A stretch of DNA of 64,000 nt from CAWFPR01 sp963817635 (GTDB taxonomy: Bacteria; Acidobacteriota; Vicinamibacteria; Vicinamibacterales; 2-12-FULL-66-21). This document shows positions 20,461-29,151 of this stretch, in pieces (the stretch's first letter is position 1; every line of letters begins with the position of its first letter). The stretch spans positions 496,001 through 560,000 of the forward strand of contig CAWFPR010000005.1 in NCBI GenBank assembly GCA_963817635.1, read 5' to 3'. The translations under genes were made by a program, and so were the position numbers. The notes under the pieces are model-generated. The model was not told the DNA's origin, did no database searches, and saw only the letters and a list, made by a program, of their open reading frames with translations.

Positions 20461-21418
20461 CAAAGAGCCCGGTCTGGCCGCCGGTGTGCCAGAACAGTAC
20501 CGTCTCGTCAGCGAAGAACGTGTGCGCCCGGACGAGCGCAATCAACCCCGCCATCGCCTTGCCGGTGTAGGTGGGATCGAGAAACAGCGCCTCGGTGCGC
20601 GCGGCCAGTTCGATTGCCTCGCGCGAGGCCGTGGTTGGAATGCCGTAGCCGTCGCCGACGAATCGATCCTCGACCGTGATGTCCACCGACGCGAGCCGTT
20701 CGGGCGGGATGCCGGCCAGTCCCGCGAGACCGTCGATGATCGTGCGGATCCCGGATGAAAGCGCGGACGACGACTCGTCGGCGCTGATGCCGATGACTCG
20801 CGTCCGGACGCCCGCCAGGGCGCACCCCGCCACGAGTCCTGCCTGCGTGCCGCCGGACGAGGTCGAGTGCACGATGACGTCCGGGGCCTCGATCTGCGAC
20901 AGCAGCTCGGCGACGGCAAGCACGAACGCGGCGGCACCCAGGGGCGTGGAGGCGCCGAGGGGAATGACATACGGCCGGCCGCCGCGGGATCGGATGTCCT
21001 CCGCGACGCGCTCCATTTCGGGCGCCCGGTCCTCGCGTGAGGCGACGTACCGCACGTCGGCGCCGACGAGTCGATCGAGCAGGGCGTTGCCGGACGGACG
21101 ATCGGGAGCGATGCCGTTGACGACCAGCACCGAGCGCAGTCCGAGCTTTGCCGCCGCGGACGCCGTGACGCGCGCGTGATTCGACTGCGGGCCGCCGCAC
21201 GTGATCAGCGTGTCGGCTCCGGCGCGAAGCGCGTCGCCGGCCACGAGGCGCATCTTGCGCACCTTGTTCCCGCCAAACGCGAACGCGATGGCGTCGTCGC
21301 GCTTGACCAGGAGGCGCGGGCCGCCGCCGATCGCGGTGCGAAGGTTGTCAAGTACCTCGACGGGCGTTGCGCCCGGTGCCAGCGGCACCGAGGGCAGCGA
21401 AGCCAGCGCGCCGATCAT
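20456..21418 (-). CDS. PLP-dependent ACC deaminase / D-cysteine desulfhydrase family protein
   Basis: 320 residues from ATG 21418 (MIGALASLPSVPLAPG); the longer frame to 21592 is rejected because it would overlap the divergent gene and because a -10 hexamer sits six bases before 21418. Fold type II PLP enzyme: KRDD then FGGNKVRKMR holds the PLP lysine, GGPQSNHARVTASAAAKLG is the substrate/phosphate region, and STSSGGTQAGLVAG is the PLP phosphate loop. Family members deaminate ACC or desulfurate D-cysteine; sequence alone does not discriminate. It shares a bidirectional promoter with the MTHFR-like gene, hinting at one-carbon/sulfur amino acid metabolism (inference). Confidence 0.85.
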   Translation of the reverse strand: MIGALASLPSVPLAPGATPVEVLDNLRTAIGGGPRLLVKRDDAIAFAFGGNKVRKMRLVAGDALRAGADTLITCGGPQSNHARVTASAAAKLGLRSVLVVNGIAPDRPSGNALLDRLVGADVRYVASREDRAPEMERVAEDIRSRGGRPYVIPLGASTPLGAAAFVLAVAELLSQIEAPDVIVHSTSSGGTQAGLVAGCALAGVRTRVIGISADESSSALSSGIRTIIDGLAGLAGIPPERLASVDITVEDRFVGDGYGIPTTASREAIELAARTEALFLDPTYTGKAMAGLIALVRAHTFFADETVLFWHTGGQTGLFA

Positions 21419-21424
21419 CGCGTT

Positions 21425-21432
21425 AGTATACT
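21425..21432. promoter_or_regulatory. Bidirectional promoter with overlapping -10 elements
   Basis: The palindrome AGTATACT contains TATACT on both strands. On the minus strand six bases separate it from the ATG at 21418; on the plus strand eleven separate it from the ATG at 21444. A single element could therefore serve both divergent genes, with a leaderless minus-strand transcript. Confidence 0.55.
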
Positions 21433-21443
21433 GGGCTACGGCG

Positions 21444-22313
21444 ATGACGACCCTCCTCGACAGCCTGCGCTCGGGACACCCGGTGATCTCGGCGGAGCTG
21501 AGGCCGCCGCGCGCCGAACTCGAGGCGGCGGCGAGCATGGACGCGTGGATCGACACATACCACGCGGTCCGGAGCCTCACGCGGGTCGGCACTCACGTGT
21601 TTCTCACCGACAGCGCCGTCGGATCGAAGGAAGAAGACAACCTGCGTCACCTCGTGATCAACCTCGGTACGGACGTGCCGCGGACCCGGGTCGTGCCCTT
21701 CCTGACGTGCAAGCACCCGCTGGATTACTGCCTGGCCTACGCCGACCGCGCGCACCAGCATGGCTTCGATGCGCTCGTCGTGCTCGGCGGAGACAAGAGC
21801 GTCGGGGCTCCGCGCTGCGTGGACCACGCGTGGCAGTTGCGCGAGAAGATACGAGAGCGTGTGCCCGACCTCGCGCTCGGCGGGTGGGCGAATCCGCACA
21901 CGGACGCCGGGACCCAGGTCGAACACCTGCTCGACGATCACGCGAACGCGGAGTTCTACCTCACGCAGATCGTGTCGCACCACAGCCGGATATCAGTGGA
22001 GAGATTCCTGGAGGCCGCTGCGCGGAGGGGTCTGTCGCTGCCGGGCCTTTTCGGTGTGTTCTACTACCGGTCTGCCAACCCGCGCACCCTGGCGGCGCTG
22101 GGGGGCTTCCTGCCGGTCCCTGCCGGGGAGCTGACGCGCGAGTTCGCGCAAGGCGCGACCGCCGAGGAGGTGTGCGCGCGTTCGGTGCGGGCGCTGGCCG
22201 ACGCGGGCGTTCGCCACTTCTACATCAGCAACCTGCCCCTGGCGAGCGCGGCCGCGACGCTGCGACGGGTCATGGAACGCGCGGACCTGCCCGACCTCGG
22301 TTACCATCCATAG
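21444..22313 (+). CDS. Methylenetetrahydrofolate reductase-like protein
   Basis: 289 residues from ATG 21444 (MTTLLDSLRSGHPVISAEL). A TIM-barrel MTHFR pattern is visible: the N-terminal ISAELRPPRAELE corresponds to the FExxPP strand, RTRVVPFLTCK to the region preceding the barrel centre, and NAEFYLTQIVSHH to the GADFxxTQ motif near the flavin and substrate. The protein is diverged and the usual short N-terminal region is altered, so exact substrate specificity is uncertain. It converts 5,10-methylene-THF to 5-methyl-THF if canonical. It is divergent from the PLP enzyme and followed 7 bases later by a GT2 gene. Confidence 0.75.
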   Translation: MTTLLDSLRSGHPVISAELRPPRAELEAAASMDAWIDTYHAVRSLTRVGTHVFLTDSAVGSKEEDNLRHLVINLGTDVPRTRVVPFLTCKHPLDYCLAYADRAHQHGFDALVVLGGDKSVGAPRCVDHAWQLREKIRERVPDLALGGWANPHTDAGTQVEHLLDDHANAEFYLTQIVSHHSRISVERFLEAAARRGLSLPGLFGVFYYRSANPRTLAALGGFLPVPAGELTREFAQGATAEEVCARSVRALADAGVRHFYISNLPLASAAATLRRVMERADLPDLGYHP

Positions 22314-22320
22314 CGCATCC

Positions 22321-23292
22321 ATGCTGTCACTCGTTATTCCCGTCTATCGGAACGAGGAGAACGTCCCGCGGCTCCTGCGGGAGCTGGCAGTGTTGGCGGC
22401 GCGGCTGCCGGACGAACTCGAGGTCGTGTTCGTCGTCGACGGCAGCCCGGATCGTTCGCACGAAGTCCTCGAGCGCGAGCTGCCGCGCTGGACGGTGCGA
22501 TCGCAGTTGCTCGAGCTGAGCCGTAATTTCGGGTCGTTTCCGGCGATTGCTGCGGGCCTGGGCGCTGCCAACGGGACCTTCATGGCGGTGCTGGCGGCGG
22601 ACCTCCAGGAACCGCCGGAGCTCATCCTGGAATTCCATCGGCGGCTCTACGCCGGCGAGGCGGATGTCGTGTTCGGCCACCGGGCGGGCCGGGCCGACCC
22701 GCTGCTGTCGCGCCTGGCGTCCGGATCGTTCTGGAGCCTCTACCGCCGGCTCGTGATCCGGGACATGCCCAAGGGGGGCATCGACGTGTTCGGGTGCACC
22801 CGTCAGGTGCGCGACCGGCTGCTCGAGCTGAAGGAAATCAACACGAACCTGATCGCGCTGCTCCTCTGGCTCGGGTTCCGCCGCGCCTTCGTGCCGTACG
22901 AACGGAGGCCGCGCCTCGAAGGACGGAGTGCCTGGACGGTCGGCCGGAAGATCCGCTACGCCCTGGACAGCATCTTCAACTTCACGGATCTGCCCGTGCG
23001 GGCGCTGCTGATCCTCGGGGTGCTGGGGACGACTCTGGCGATCGTCGCAGGCGTGACCGTGTTCGCGATGTGGTCACTCGGACGCATTCCCGTCCTGGGA
23101 TACACGCCGTTGATGCTCGTGATTACGTTCTTCGGAGGGTTGACGGCCCTGGGGCTGGGTATCGTCGGCCAGTATCTGTGGCTCTCCCTGCAGAATGCCC
23201 GCCGGCGGCCGAACTTCGTCGTGAAATCGGCGAGCACCTTTGCCGCGCAGCCAACCGGTCAGCGCGAGACTGCTGCGAGGAACTCGTCGTAG
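22321..23292 (+). CDS. Glycosyltransferase family 2, GtrB/ArnC-like, membrane-anchored
   Basis: 323 residues, intact. The GT-A domain occupies residues 1-225: LVIPVYRNEENVP, VVDGSPD, LSRNFGSFPAIAAGL and AADLQEPPE (the DxD-like metal site is DLQ, as in polyprenyl-phosphate transferases). Two C-terminal TM helices follow (about 232-258 and 268-292). Family members load a sugar onto undecaprenyl phosphate for transfer across the inner membrane. The nearby PMT-like GT39 protein could use such a lipid-linked sugar. The 3' end overlaps the end of the convergent acetyltransferase-WxcM gene by 34 bases. Confidence 0.9.
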   Translation: MLSLVIPVYRNEENVPRLLRELAVLAARLPDELEVVFVVDGSPDRSHEVLERELPRWTVRSQLLELSRNFGSFPAIAAGLGAANGTFMAVLAADLQEPPELILEFHRRLYAGEADVVFGHRAGRADPLLSRLASGSFWSLYRRLVIRDMPKGGIDVFGCTRQVRDRLLELKEINTNLIALLLWLGFRRAFVPYERRPRLEGRSAWTVGRKIRYALDSIFNFTDLPVRALLILGVLGTTLAIVAGVTVFAMWSLGRIPVLGYTPLMLVITFFGGLTALGLGIVGQYLWLSLQNARRRPNFVVKSASTFAAQPTGQRETAARNSS

Positions 23293-24218
23293 TCGCGGAT
23301 GTAGTCCGCGGAGTCGTAGGGATGGGAGGCAAAGACCAGCAGCAGGGCCTCCGGCGTGAGTACCGGGACTGAACCGCCCAGATCATCGGAGGCACATACA
23401 GGCCCAGGTTGGGCTGATCGAGCACGATCTCTTCGCTGTGCGTGCCGTCGTCCACCAGCACGGTCACGGAACCGCGCACGGCCACGAGGAACTGATGGCA
23501 GGTGCGATGCGCGTGTTCGCCTCGCACGTCCTTGCCGGGCACGTCGAAGACGATGAAGTAGCGCCTTGGCACGAAGGGAACCGGCGAGGGGAACTCCCCG
23601 GCTGAGAGCCGGCCGCGAAGGTCCTCCGCCAGTTTGAGCCGATGGAGCGTGGCGCCGGCAACGAGCGTCTGTGCGGCAGGCCCCTCGTCGGTCACCCGTT
23701 CAGCCGGCCGCCCGACGGCTTCCCGCTTCGCCGCATCCGCGTACCCCACGATCCGAGCGGGGTTGCCGGAGACGATCGCCCGCGTGGGCACATCGTGCGT
23801 CACGACCGAGCCAGCGCCGACCATCGCACGGGCGCCCACACGCAGCCCGGGCAGGACGACCGCGGCCGCTCCGATTGAACAGCCGGCGCCGAGGTGCGTC
23901 TGGAGCACGGTGACCTGGTGCTGTTTGCTTCTCGGGTACTTGTCGTTCGAGAACGTCGCGTTCGGCCCGATGAAGACGTCGTCGGCTACACGAAGGCCGT
24001 CCCACAACTGCACCCCGCACTTGATCTGTCACCCTGTCGCCGACAACGACATCGTTCTCGATGAACACGTGGTCGCAGATGTTGCAGTCGCGGCCAATGG
24101 TCGCACCCGGCAGGACGTGCGCGAACGCCCACACGCGCGTGCCGCGTCCGATGGTGCCGCTTTCGCAAAGCGCGTGTGCGTGCACGAAGTAGTCGTTACG
24201 CGCGATCGGGTCTGTCAT
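23259..24218 (-). CDS. Bifunctional hexapeptide acetyltransferase / WxcM-like sugar 3,4-ketoisomerase (frameshifted)
   Basis: About 320 residues from ATG 24218 (MTDPIARNDYFVHAHAL). The N-terminal half is a left-handed beta-helix acyltransferase (GTRVWAFAHVLPGATIGRDCNICDHVFIEND, then VVLPGLRVGARAMVGAGSVV). The C-terminal half is a WxcM/FdtA cupin (RRYFIVFDVPGKDVRGEHAHRTCHQFLVAVRG). The frame breaks near 24022 (one extra base; VTI-KCGVQLWDG) and near 23365 (joins PEALLLVFASHPYDSADYIRDY), giving a true TGA at 23259-23261. Fused versions make dTDP-3-acetamido-3,6-dideoxyhexoses for surface glycans. The GT2 and GT39 neighbours support a glycan role. Confidence 0.83.
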
Positions 24219-24269
24219 GTCCCTGTTCGTGCATCGTAGCGTCATCGTGGGGCGACAAGCAATGCGACC

Positions 24270-25916
24270 ATGCGTGCGATACTAGCAGACCCGAACATGC
24301 TCGAGACTGTTCCACACCGGCGGTTCCCCGCCCGGTCCCTCGCTGCAGGAGTGCTGGTGTCGCTGGCGGCAGCCGCCCTGCTGCTGCGCTGCGTGTCGAT
24401 AGCCGAGCCGCTTGGTATCGACCAGAGCCTGTGGGCCTCGGCCGTGCGCGGCATGGCGCGGGGCCAGTTGCTCTATCGGGATGTGTGGGAGCAGCGCCCG
24501 CCGGGCATCTATTTTGTCTATCTCGCCGGCTTCCGTTTGCTCGGGTGGAGCGCGGCTGCGGTGGCCTGGCTCGACATCATCGCGGCAGCGGTCACGGCCT
24601 GCTGTCTCTACTTGGCGGCGCGGCGGCTGGCCACGGTAGTGGCGGGCGCCGCGGTTGCGTGTCTCTATGCGGCGTTGACCATGCCGTCCTGGCTCTATGG
24701 ACACGGCGGGTTTCTCGAGCGCAGCGTCTGCGAGACGTTCATCGCCGCGTTGATCGCCGCAGCCGCGTGGGCTGCGGTCCGCTATCACGATCGGCCGTCC
24801 GGAGGCCTTGCATTCGCGATCGGGCTGCTCTGTGGGGGAGCGGTCGTCCTGAAACCAAACGCGGGACTCTACTACCCGGCGCTCCTGCTCTGGATTGCCT
24901 GCTATCGATCGCGGCACGAGCCGTGGCGCGTCCACCTTCGGCCCCTGCTCCTGTCAATCGCCGGCGCCGTTGTCCCGCCTCTCCTCACGTTCATCTGGCT
25001 GTGGAAGCTGGGAATCCTCGGGGACGCGCGGGTTGCCGTCCTGGACTTCAACCGCTACTACGTCGCCGAGGGATTCTCGGCCGGTCAGTACGCCGTTGAC
25101 TTCTCGAAGGCCGTCTTCCTTCGGATGAAGACGGATCCGTTGTGGCTGGCGGGGACCGTTGGGACTGTCGCGGTGCTCTGGCAACTCATCCGAGATCGCC
25201 GGCTGCCGCCGCTCGCCGGACTGGCGGTGATCTGGGGTGGCGCCGCGGCGCTCGTCATCATCGTGAATGGTGCGCGCCTCTTCAACAGCTACTTCATCAA
25301 CCCGCTTCCACCACTTGCGCTGCTCGCGGGATATTTCCTCGCTGAGTTCCCGCGCGGCTCACGCGTCCGCTCGACGGTGGCGCTTGCCACGGCAGCCATG
25401 ATGGTGTTTCTGCTGGTCGAGCGGCAGTACGCCACCAGGGTTCTGGGAACGGCAGCCTCGGATTTCTCGGCCGTGCGCGGAACAACCGATCGCCTCGCCT
25501 ATCTCGACCTGTTCGGCGGTTACGACAACCAGCGCGGCTATTCGGCGCGCGCCAACGCCGAGCTCGCCGCCTACATCCACGAACACAGCAGCCCCGACGA
25601 CCGCATCTTCCTGTTCGGCATCAACGGCGCCGGCGTGTACTTCGCCGCCGATCGGCTGCCTGCCCACCGATTCCTGCGAGTGAATTTCTTCGTCGCCACC
25701 GGGTTTCCCGATCCTGCTTTCCGGCTCGATTCGGTGACACGCCAACTGGCCGAGCGCAAACCGCGGTATCTCGTCTTCGAACAGCTGCACTCGGCGTCCG
25801 GGATGGGTCAGACCGTGGATCGTCTCACCGAAGATCCCGCGGTCGTGGCACTGCTCTCGCCCTACCATTTCGCGACCCGCATCGAGGACTTCACACTCTA
25901 CCGGCTGGACGAATGA
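24270..25916 (+). CDS. GT39 / ArnT-PMT-like membrane glycosyltransferase
   Basis: 548 residues with roughly 11-12 TM segments. The first periplasmic loop contains GIDQSLWASAVRGMARGQLLYRDVWEQRPPG, whose acidic residues match the catalytic loop of GT-C enzymes, although the usual DE pair is diverged to ID. A soluble C-terminal region (about 395-548) follows the last helix. It probably transfers a sugar from a polyprenyl-phosphate donor to an envelope acceptor. ATG 24297 (MLETVPHRRFP) is an alternative start, since a GATACT -10-like hexamer lies inside the first nine codons. It is divergent from the WxcM gene. Confidence 0.85.
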   Translation: MRAILADPNMLETVPHRRFPARSLAAGVLVSLAAAALLLRCVSIAEPLGIDQSLWASAVRGMARGQLLYRDVWEQRPPGIYFVYLAGFRLLGWSAAAVAWLDIIAAAVTACCLYLAARRLATVVAGAAVACLYAALTMPSWLYGHGGFLERSVCETFIAALIAAAAWAAVRYHDRPSGGLAFAIGLLCGGAVVLKPNAGLYYPALLLWIACYRSRHEPWRVHLRPLLLSIAGAVVPPLLTFIWLWKLGILGDARVAVLDFNRYYVAEGFSAGQYAVDFSKAVFLRMKTDPLWLAGTVGTVAVLWQLIRDRRLPPLAGLAVIWGGAAALVIIVNGARLFNSYFINPLPPLALLAGYFLAEFPRGSRVRSTVALATAAMMVFLLVERQYATRVLGTAASDFSAVRGTTDRLAYLDLFGGYDNQRGYSARANAELAAYIHEHSSPDDRIFLFGINGAGVYFAADRLPAHRFLRVNFFVATGFPDPAFRLDSVTRQLAERKPRYLVFEQLHSASGMGQTVDRLTEDPAVVALLSPYHFATRIEDFTLYRLDE

Positions 25917-25960
25917 ACGCACTCGCCGGAGCGTGTCGGTGTCGGCCAGTCCCGGCAGAG

Positions 25961-25995
25961 GGGGTCAGACCCCAGGGCCTTTGGGGTCAGACCCC
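25961..25995. repeat. Pair of GGGGTC-A-GACCCC palindromes between convergent genes
   Basis: Two identical 13-bp palindromes lie at 25961-25973 and 25983-25995, separated by nine bases. Each can fold as a 6-bp GC stem. The first includes the stop codon of the minus-strand retropepsin-like gene, and both lie just past the GT39 stop at 25916. They could act as transcription terminators or be an interspersed repeat. Confidence 0.55.
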
Positions 25996-27142
25996 CGGGG
26001 GTCGCGCGCGGCCGTCTCCCATTGTCCCTCCCGGTTGAGAATCCGGACCGCAGTCACCGCTCCGGTGGCGTCGCGAACGAACTCGATTCGCGCCTGCGGC
26101 GCCTCCTTCAACGTGAAGGCATCAGGGCCGATCGGCTGCATCTCGAGCGCCGGGCCCCCCTCCCTCTGCAGACCAGCCGGCCGCCGGGCTCAACGCGAAT
26201 CTCGCGTACGCCATACCTGCCGGCGTAGTCCCGCGCCCGGACCGGCGCGCGAGCCACCTCGTCGAGGGCGACCGTCGCGGAGCCGTCGCGGACCAGGCGC
26301 AGGCGCGCGTTTCGCTGATCGAGCGTCACGGTGAACTGGCTCAGCACGCGCGCACCGACGATCGCCTCGGTCGGAAAGCCAGGCGGCAGCGGACGGATGG
26401 TGACGGTGGGCTTCGGGAACGTATACCGGCCAATGACGATGTCGCCTGACAACCGGCCGGCCTTGACCTCCGTGTCGGGAATCGCCGCGCCGCGCGCGCG
26501 GCCGACCACCCGGACGTCGCCGTCGAACGTCAGTGGCGCCGCACTCTCCGGCGTGAACCCGAAGGCGCCCGTGGACCTGGTGTCGAGCACGGCCACCTGC
26601 CTGGCTCCGCCAACGGTCAGCGGGATCCCCCAGAAGGGTCCGACGTGCGTCAACGACAACACGGTTTCGCCATCGGCCGGCGGCAGGCTGCCGCGCTCGA
26701 AGCGCGCCCGGCTGTTCGGATAGTCAATCGTGAGCAGGAGGTCGTGATAGAGCGGCAGCCCGAGCACGCCGTCGATTCCCCCCTGCGCGACGCGCAGCGC
26801 ACTCACCGGCAGGTCGTGAAACGCCACCGCGCCAATCTCGATGCGATCGACGTGGTACTCCGGCATGTCGTCAGCGCCACCCGTCCGCTTCAGCGCGAGC
26901 TTCGCCGCCAGCTCCGGCGACACGACGACGAACCCCGCTCCCGTTTCAATCCCGAAGCGGAAGGGCCCCTCGCCGTTGACCCGCGCCTCGACGATGGGCA
27001 GGTTGGCCTCGAGCGAGATCGGCACCTCCACGGGTCCGGCGATGTCCACGCGGGCGGGTGGTGCCGGATTGGGATCGGACGCCTGCGGACCTGGCGTCAC
27101 CAGCAGGAGGAGAGCGAGCGCAATCGGGCATCCAGGCATCAT
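25965..27142 (-). CDS. Retropepsin-like aspartyl protease family protein, probably inactive (C-terminal frameshift)
   Basis: About 392 residues. A signal peptide (MMPGCPIALALLLLVTPG) is followed by two pepsin-like lobes. The first-lobe motif is ETG (GIETGAGFVVV, residues 66-68) where DTG/DSG is expected, and the second is DTR (LDTRSTGAFGF, 187-189) where DTG is expected, so both active-site triads are altered. Near 26185 one base is missing. The corrected frame continues LVLQREGGPALEMQP and ITAVRILNREGQWE-like strands (a DUF3471-type domain) to a TGA at 25965-25967. It is periplasmic by signal. A TACGCT element lies six bases before the ATG. Confidence 0.72.
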
Positions 27143-27148
27143 CGTCCC

Positions 27149-27154
27149 AGCGTA
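27149..27154 (-). promoter_or_regulatory. Candidate -10 element, leaderless start of retropepsin-like gene
   Basis: TACGCT on the minus strand, then six bases, then the ATG at 27142. There is no Shine-Dalgarno. Confidence 0.35.
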
Positions 27155-27217
27155 GTCGTTGCCGTGGCGCCGCAGGTTAATCGTGCGTAATGTTTTCGTT
27201 AAGGATGTAAAACCGAT

Positions 27218-27859
27218 CTAATCGCCGGCGCCCTTGAACTGGTCGGCCTCTTCGGCGAACAGCACGTTGAAGCTCGTCAGCGACCCGTAGCACCCGCTGA
27301 TGTAGCCCTGCAGCTTGACCTTGGCGTCCTCCGGAAGATCCGCCGCATTGACCTGCTGTTCCATCGTCCGCAGCCGGTTCCGCAGCATGACGATCTTGTG
27401 GAAGAACGTCTCGATCGGCCAGCTCTTCTCCTGGAGTCCGGGCGTGCCCGGGCGCAGCACGAGTTGTCCGCCTCGCCACTTTTCGGCAGGTGTCACCGCC
27501 GTGATGCCGGCCTCTTCGCGGATGATCCGGCGCAGCAGCAGTTCGAGATCCACATCGCCGCCGTCTACGCTCATGGGTGGGGCAATCCTTTCACGATCGC
27601 TGACTACGGGGAAGGCCTCGCGCACGGGGTGCGGGAGCGGCCGGCGCGCGGTGTCGGTCGTGGAGGCCGGCGCGCTGATGCCGGTCCGGGGCCCGCCACG
27701 GTAGTTGTGCTCGCTCCGGCAGTACCCGCAGACGACCCGGATCGGCGTGCCGCTCGAATCCGCGGCGACCACGGTGTGCATCCGATCCATCTTGCACGCG
27801 CGACAGAAATCCTCGAGCGTGTCGCCCGCCCGGTAGCTCCGCATCGCCATGATCCGCAT
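27218..27859 (-). CDS. Zinc-ribbon hypothetical protein, 213 aa
   Basis: Residues 19-47 carry two CxxC pairs (FCRACK, C19/C22; VCGYCR, C44/C47) spaced as in a zinc ribbon, preceded by a short basic N-terminus. A linker rich in Pro/Thr follows, then a helical C-terminal domain (about 125-205) containing KSWPIETFFHKIVMLRNRLR. There is no signal or TM segment. I do not recognise a named family; the ribbon suggests nucleic-acid or protein binding. Start choice is ambiguous among Met1, Met4 and Met6. The 75-bp gap to the retropepsin gene is AT-rich, with no hairpin seen. Confidence 0.7.
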   Translation of the reverse strand: MRIMAMRSYRAGDTLEDFCRACKMDRMHTVVAADSSGTPIRVVCGYCRSEHNYRGGPRTGISAPASTTDTARRPLPHPVREAFPVVSDRERIAPPMSVDGGDVDLELLLRRIIREEAGITAVTPAEKWRGGQLVLRPGTPGLQEKSWPIETFFHKIVMLRNRLRTMEQQVNAADLPEDAKVKLQGYISGCYGSLTSFNVLFAEEADQFKGAGD

Positions 27860-27942
27860 GTTAACCCGGCTTCGGGGTGATCGGCCTCCTGTCGGCGCGG
27901 CCCCGGACCAGCCTGCCGCATCCCGGGACGGGCCGACTCCCG

Positions 27943-27948
27943 TATACT
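27943..27948 (+). promoter_or_regulatory. -10 element, leaderless start of aminotransferase gene
   Basis: TATACT, six bases, then ATG at 27955. It is a near-consensus hexamer with no Shine-Dalgarno, so the transcript probably starts at the ATG. Confidence 0.5.
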
Positions 27949-27954
27949 CTCCGG

Positions 27955-29151
27955 ATGGGCCAGTTCATCGACTCCGTTCCCTTCTCAGGCATCATCCGCA
28001 TCCGCGACATGATGTACTCCGTCAAGAACCCGTTCCGTCTCGATCAGGGGGACGTGAGCTTTGACGCCCCCGACACGGTGAAGGGCGCGATGCACCGGGC
28101 GATCGACGACAACTACAGCCACTACGTCCAGACGACCGGCATCCCCAGGCTCCTCGACCTGCTGTCCGCGAAGCTGCGCGCGGTCAACCACATCCCTGTC
28201 GAGTCTACAGACGAGGTGATGGTCACGACCGGCGGGATACACGCGCTCTACGTGATATTCCAGGCACTGCTCGAACCTGGCGACGAGGTGATCGTCCCGG
28301 ACCCCCAGTGGCCACCGGCTGCCGGCAACATCACCGCCGCCCATGGGACGCCGGTCGCCTGCCCGCTGCACGAACATCTCGGATGGCGCTGGGACCTGAG
28401 CGAGCTCGAGTCGGCGATTACGCCGAAGACCCGCGCCATCTACATCAACTCGCCGCAGAATCCCACGGGCGGCGTTCTCACGCGTGCGGACGTCGAGGCA
28501 ATTGCCGGCCTCTGCCGGGAACGCGACCTCTGGCTCGTGTCGGACGAAGCCTACGAGGACGTCGTGTTCGACGGCGTCGAACACGTCAGTCCCGCGTCAC
28601 TGCCAGGCATGTACGAACGCACGTTGTCGATGTTCACCTTCAGCAAGTCGTACGCGATGACCGGGCTTCGCCTCGGGTACGTCTCCGCCAGGGACCCCAG
28701 GCTGCGCGAGCGCATGAAGAAGGTGCTCTTCTACACGGCGAGCAACGTGTCGTCGGTCGTGCAGCATGGGGGCATCGGCGCGCTCGAGGGATCGCAGGAC
28801 TGCATCGCGGCGTTTCGCGACGAGCTGAAAGTGCGGCGGGACCTCTTCTATGACGGCATCCGCACGCACGCGGCCGGCATGCTGACCGGCGCTCCGCCAA
28901 GAGGCGCCTTCTATGCCTTCCTTCGGATCGATCCCGGCTGGCGCGCCGACGCGCCGTCCACGACAGGATCGCAGTCATGGGCCATGACCGAATTCCTGAT
29001 CGCGAAAGGACGGATTGGCTGCGTGCCGGGAGCGGACTTCGGCAGGAACGGAGAGGGCTACGTCCGGTTCTGCTTCGCGCGCGACCGCACGGAACTGACG
29101 GGCGCGCTCGAATCGATGCGGGCGGTGTTCGCGGGAACCTGCGCTACTTGA
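27955..29151 (+). CDS. PLP-dependent class I/II aminotransferase
   Basis: 398 residues from ATG 27955 (MGQFIDSVPFSGIIRIRDMM); the longer frame to 27877 is rejected because of the -10 at 27943. Fold type I features: VTTGGIHALYVIFQALLEPGDEVIVPDP, NSPQNPTGGVLTRADVEAIA, VSDEAYEDVVFDG, and the PLP lysine in FTFSKSYAMTGLRLGY. The C-terminal FCFARDRTEL holds the carboxylate-binding Arg region. Substrate is not determinable; aspartate/aromatic-type enzymes are closest in motif. It converges with and slightly overlaps the SDR gene end. Confidence 0.9.
   Translation: MGQFIDSVPFSGIIRIRDMMYSVKNPFRLDQGDVSFDAPDTVKGAMHRAIDDNYSHYVQTTGIPRLLDLLSAKLRAVNHIPVESTDEVMVTTGGIHALYVIFQALLEPGDEVIVPDPQWPPAAGNITAAHGTPVACPLHEHLGWRWDLSELESAITPKTRAIYINSPQNPTGGVLTRADVEAIAGLCRERDLWLVSDEAYEDVVFDGVEHVSPASLPGMYERTLSMFTFSKSYAMTGLRLGYVSARDPRLRERMKKVLFYTASNVSSVVQHGGIGALEGSQDCIAAFRDELKVRRDLFYDGIRTHAAGMLTGAPPRGAFYAFLRIDPGWRADAPSTTGSQSWAMTEFLIAKGRIGCVPGADFGRNGEGYVRFCFARDRTELTGALESMRAVFAGTCAT

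Noticed and set aside
20480..21500. A toxin-antitoxin or mobile module among the short overlapping frames
   Set aside because: All short frames here are shadows of the PLP enzyme gene and show no family motif.
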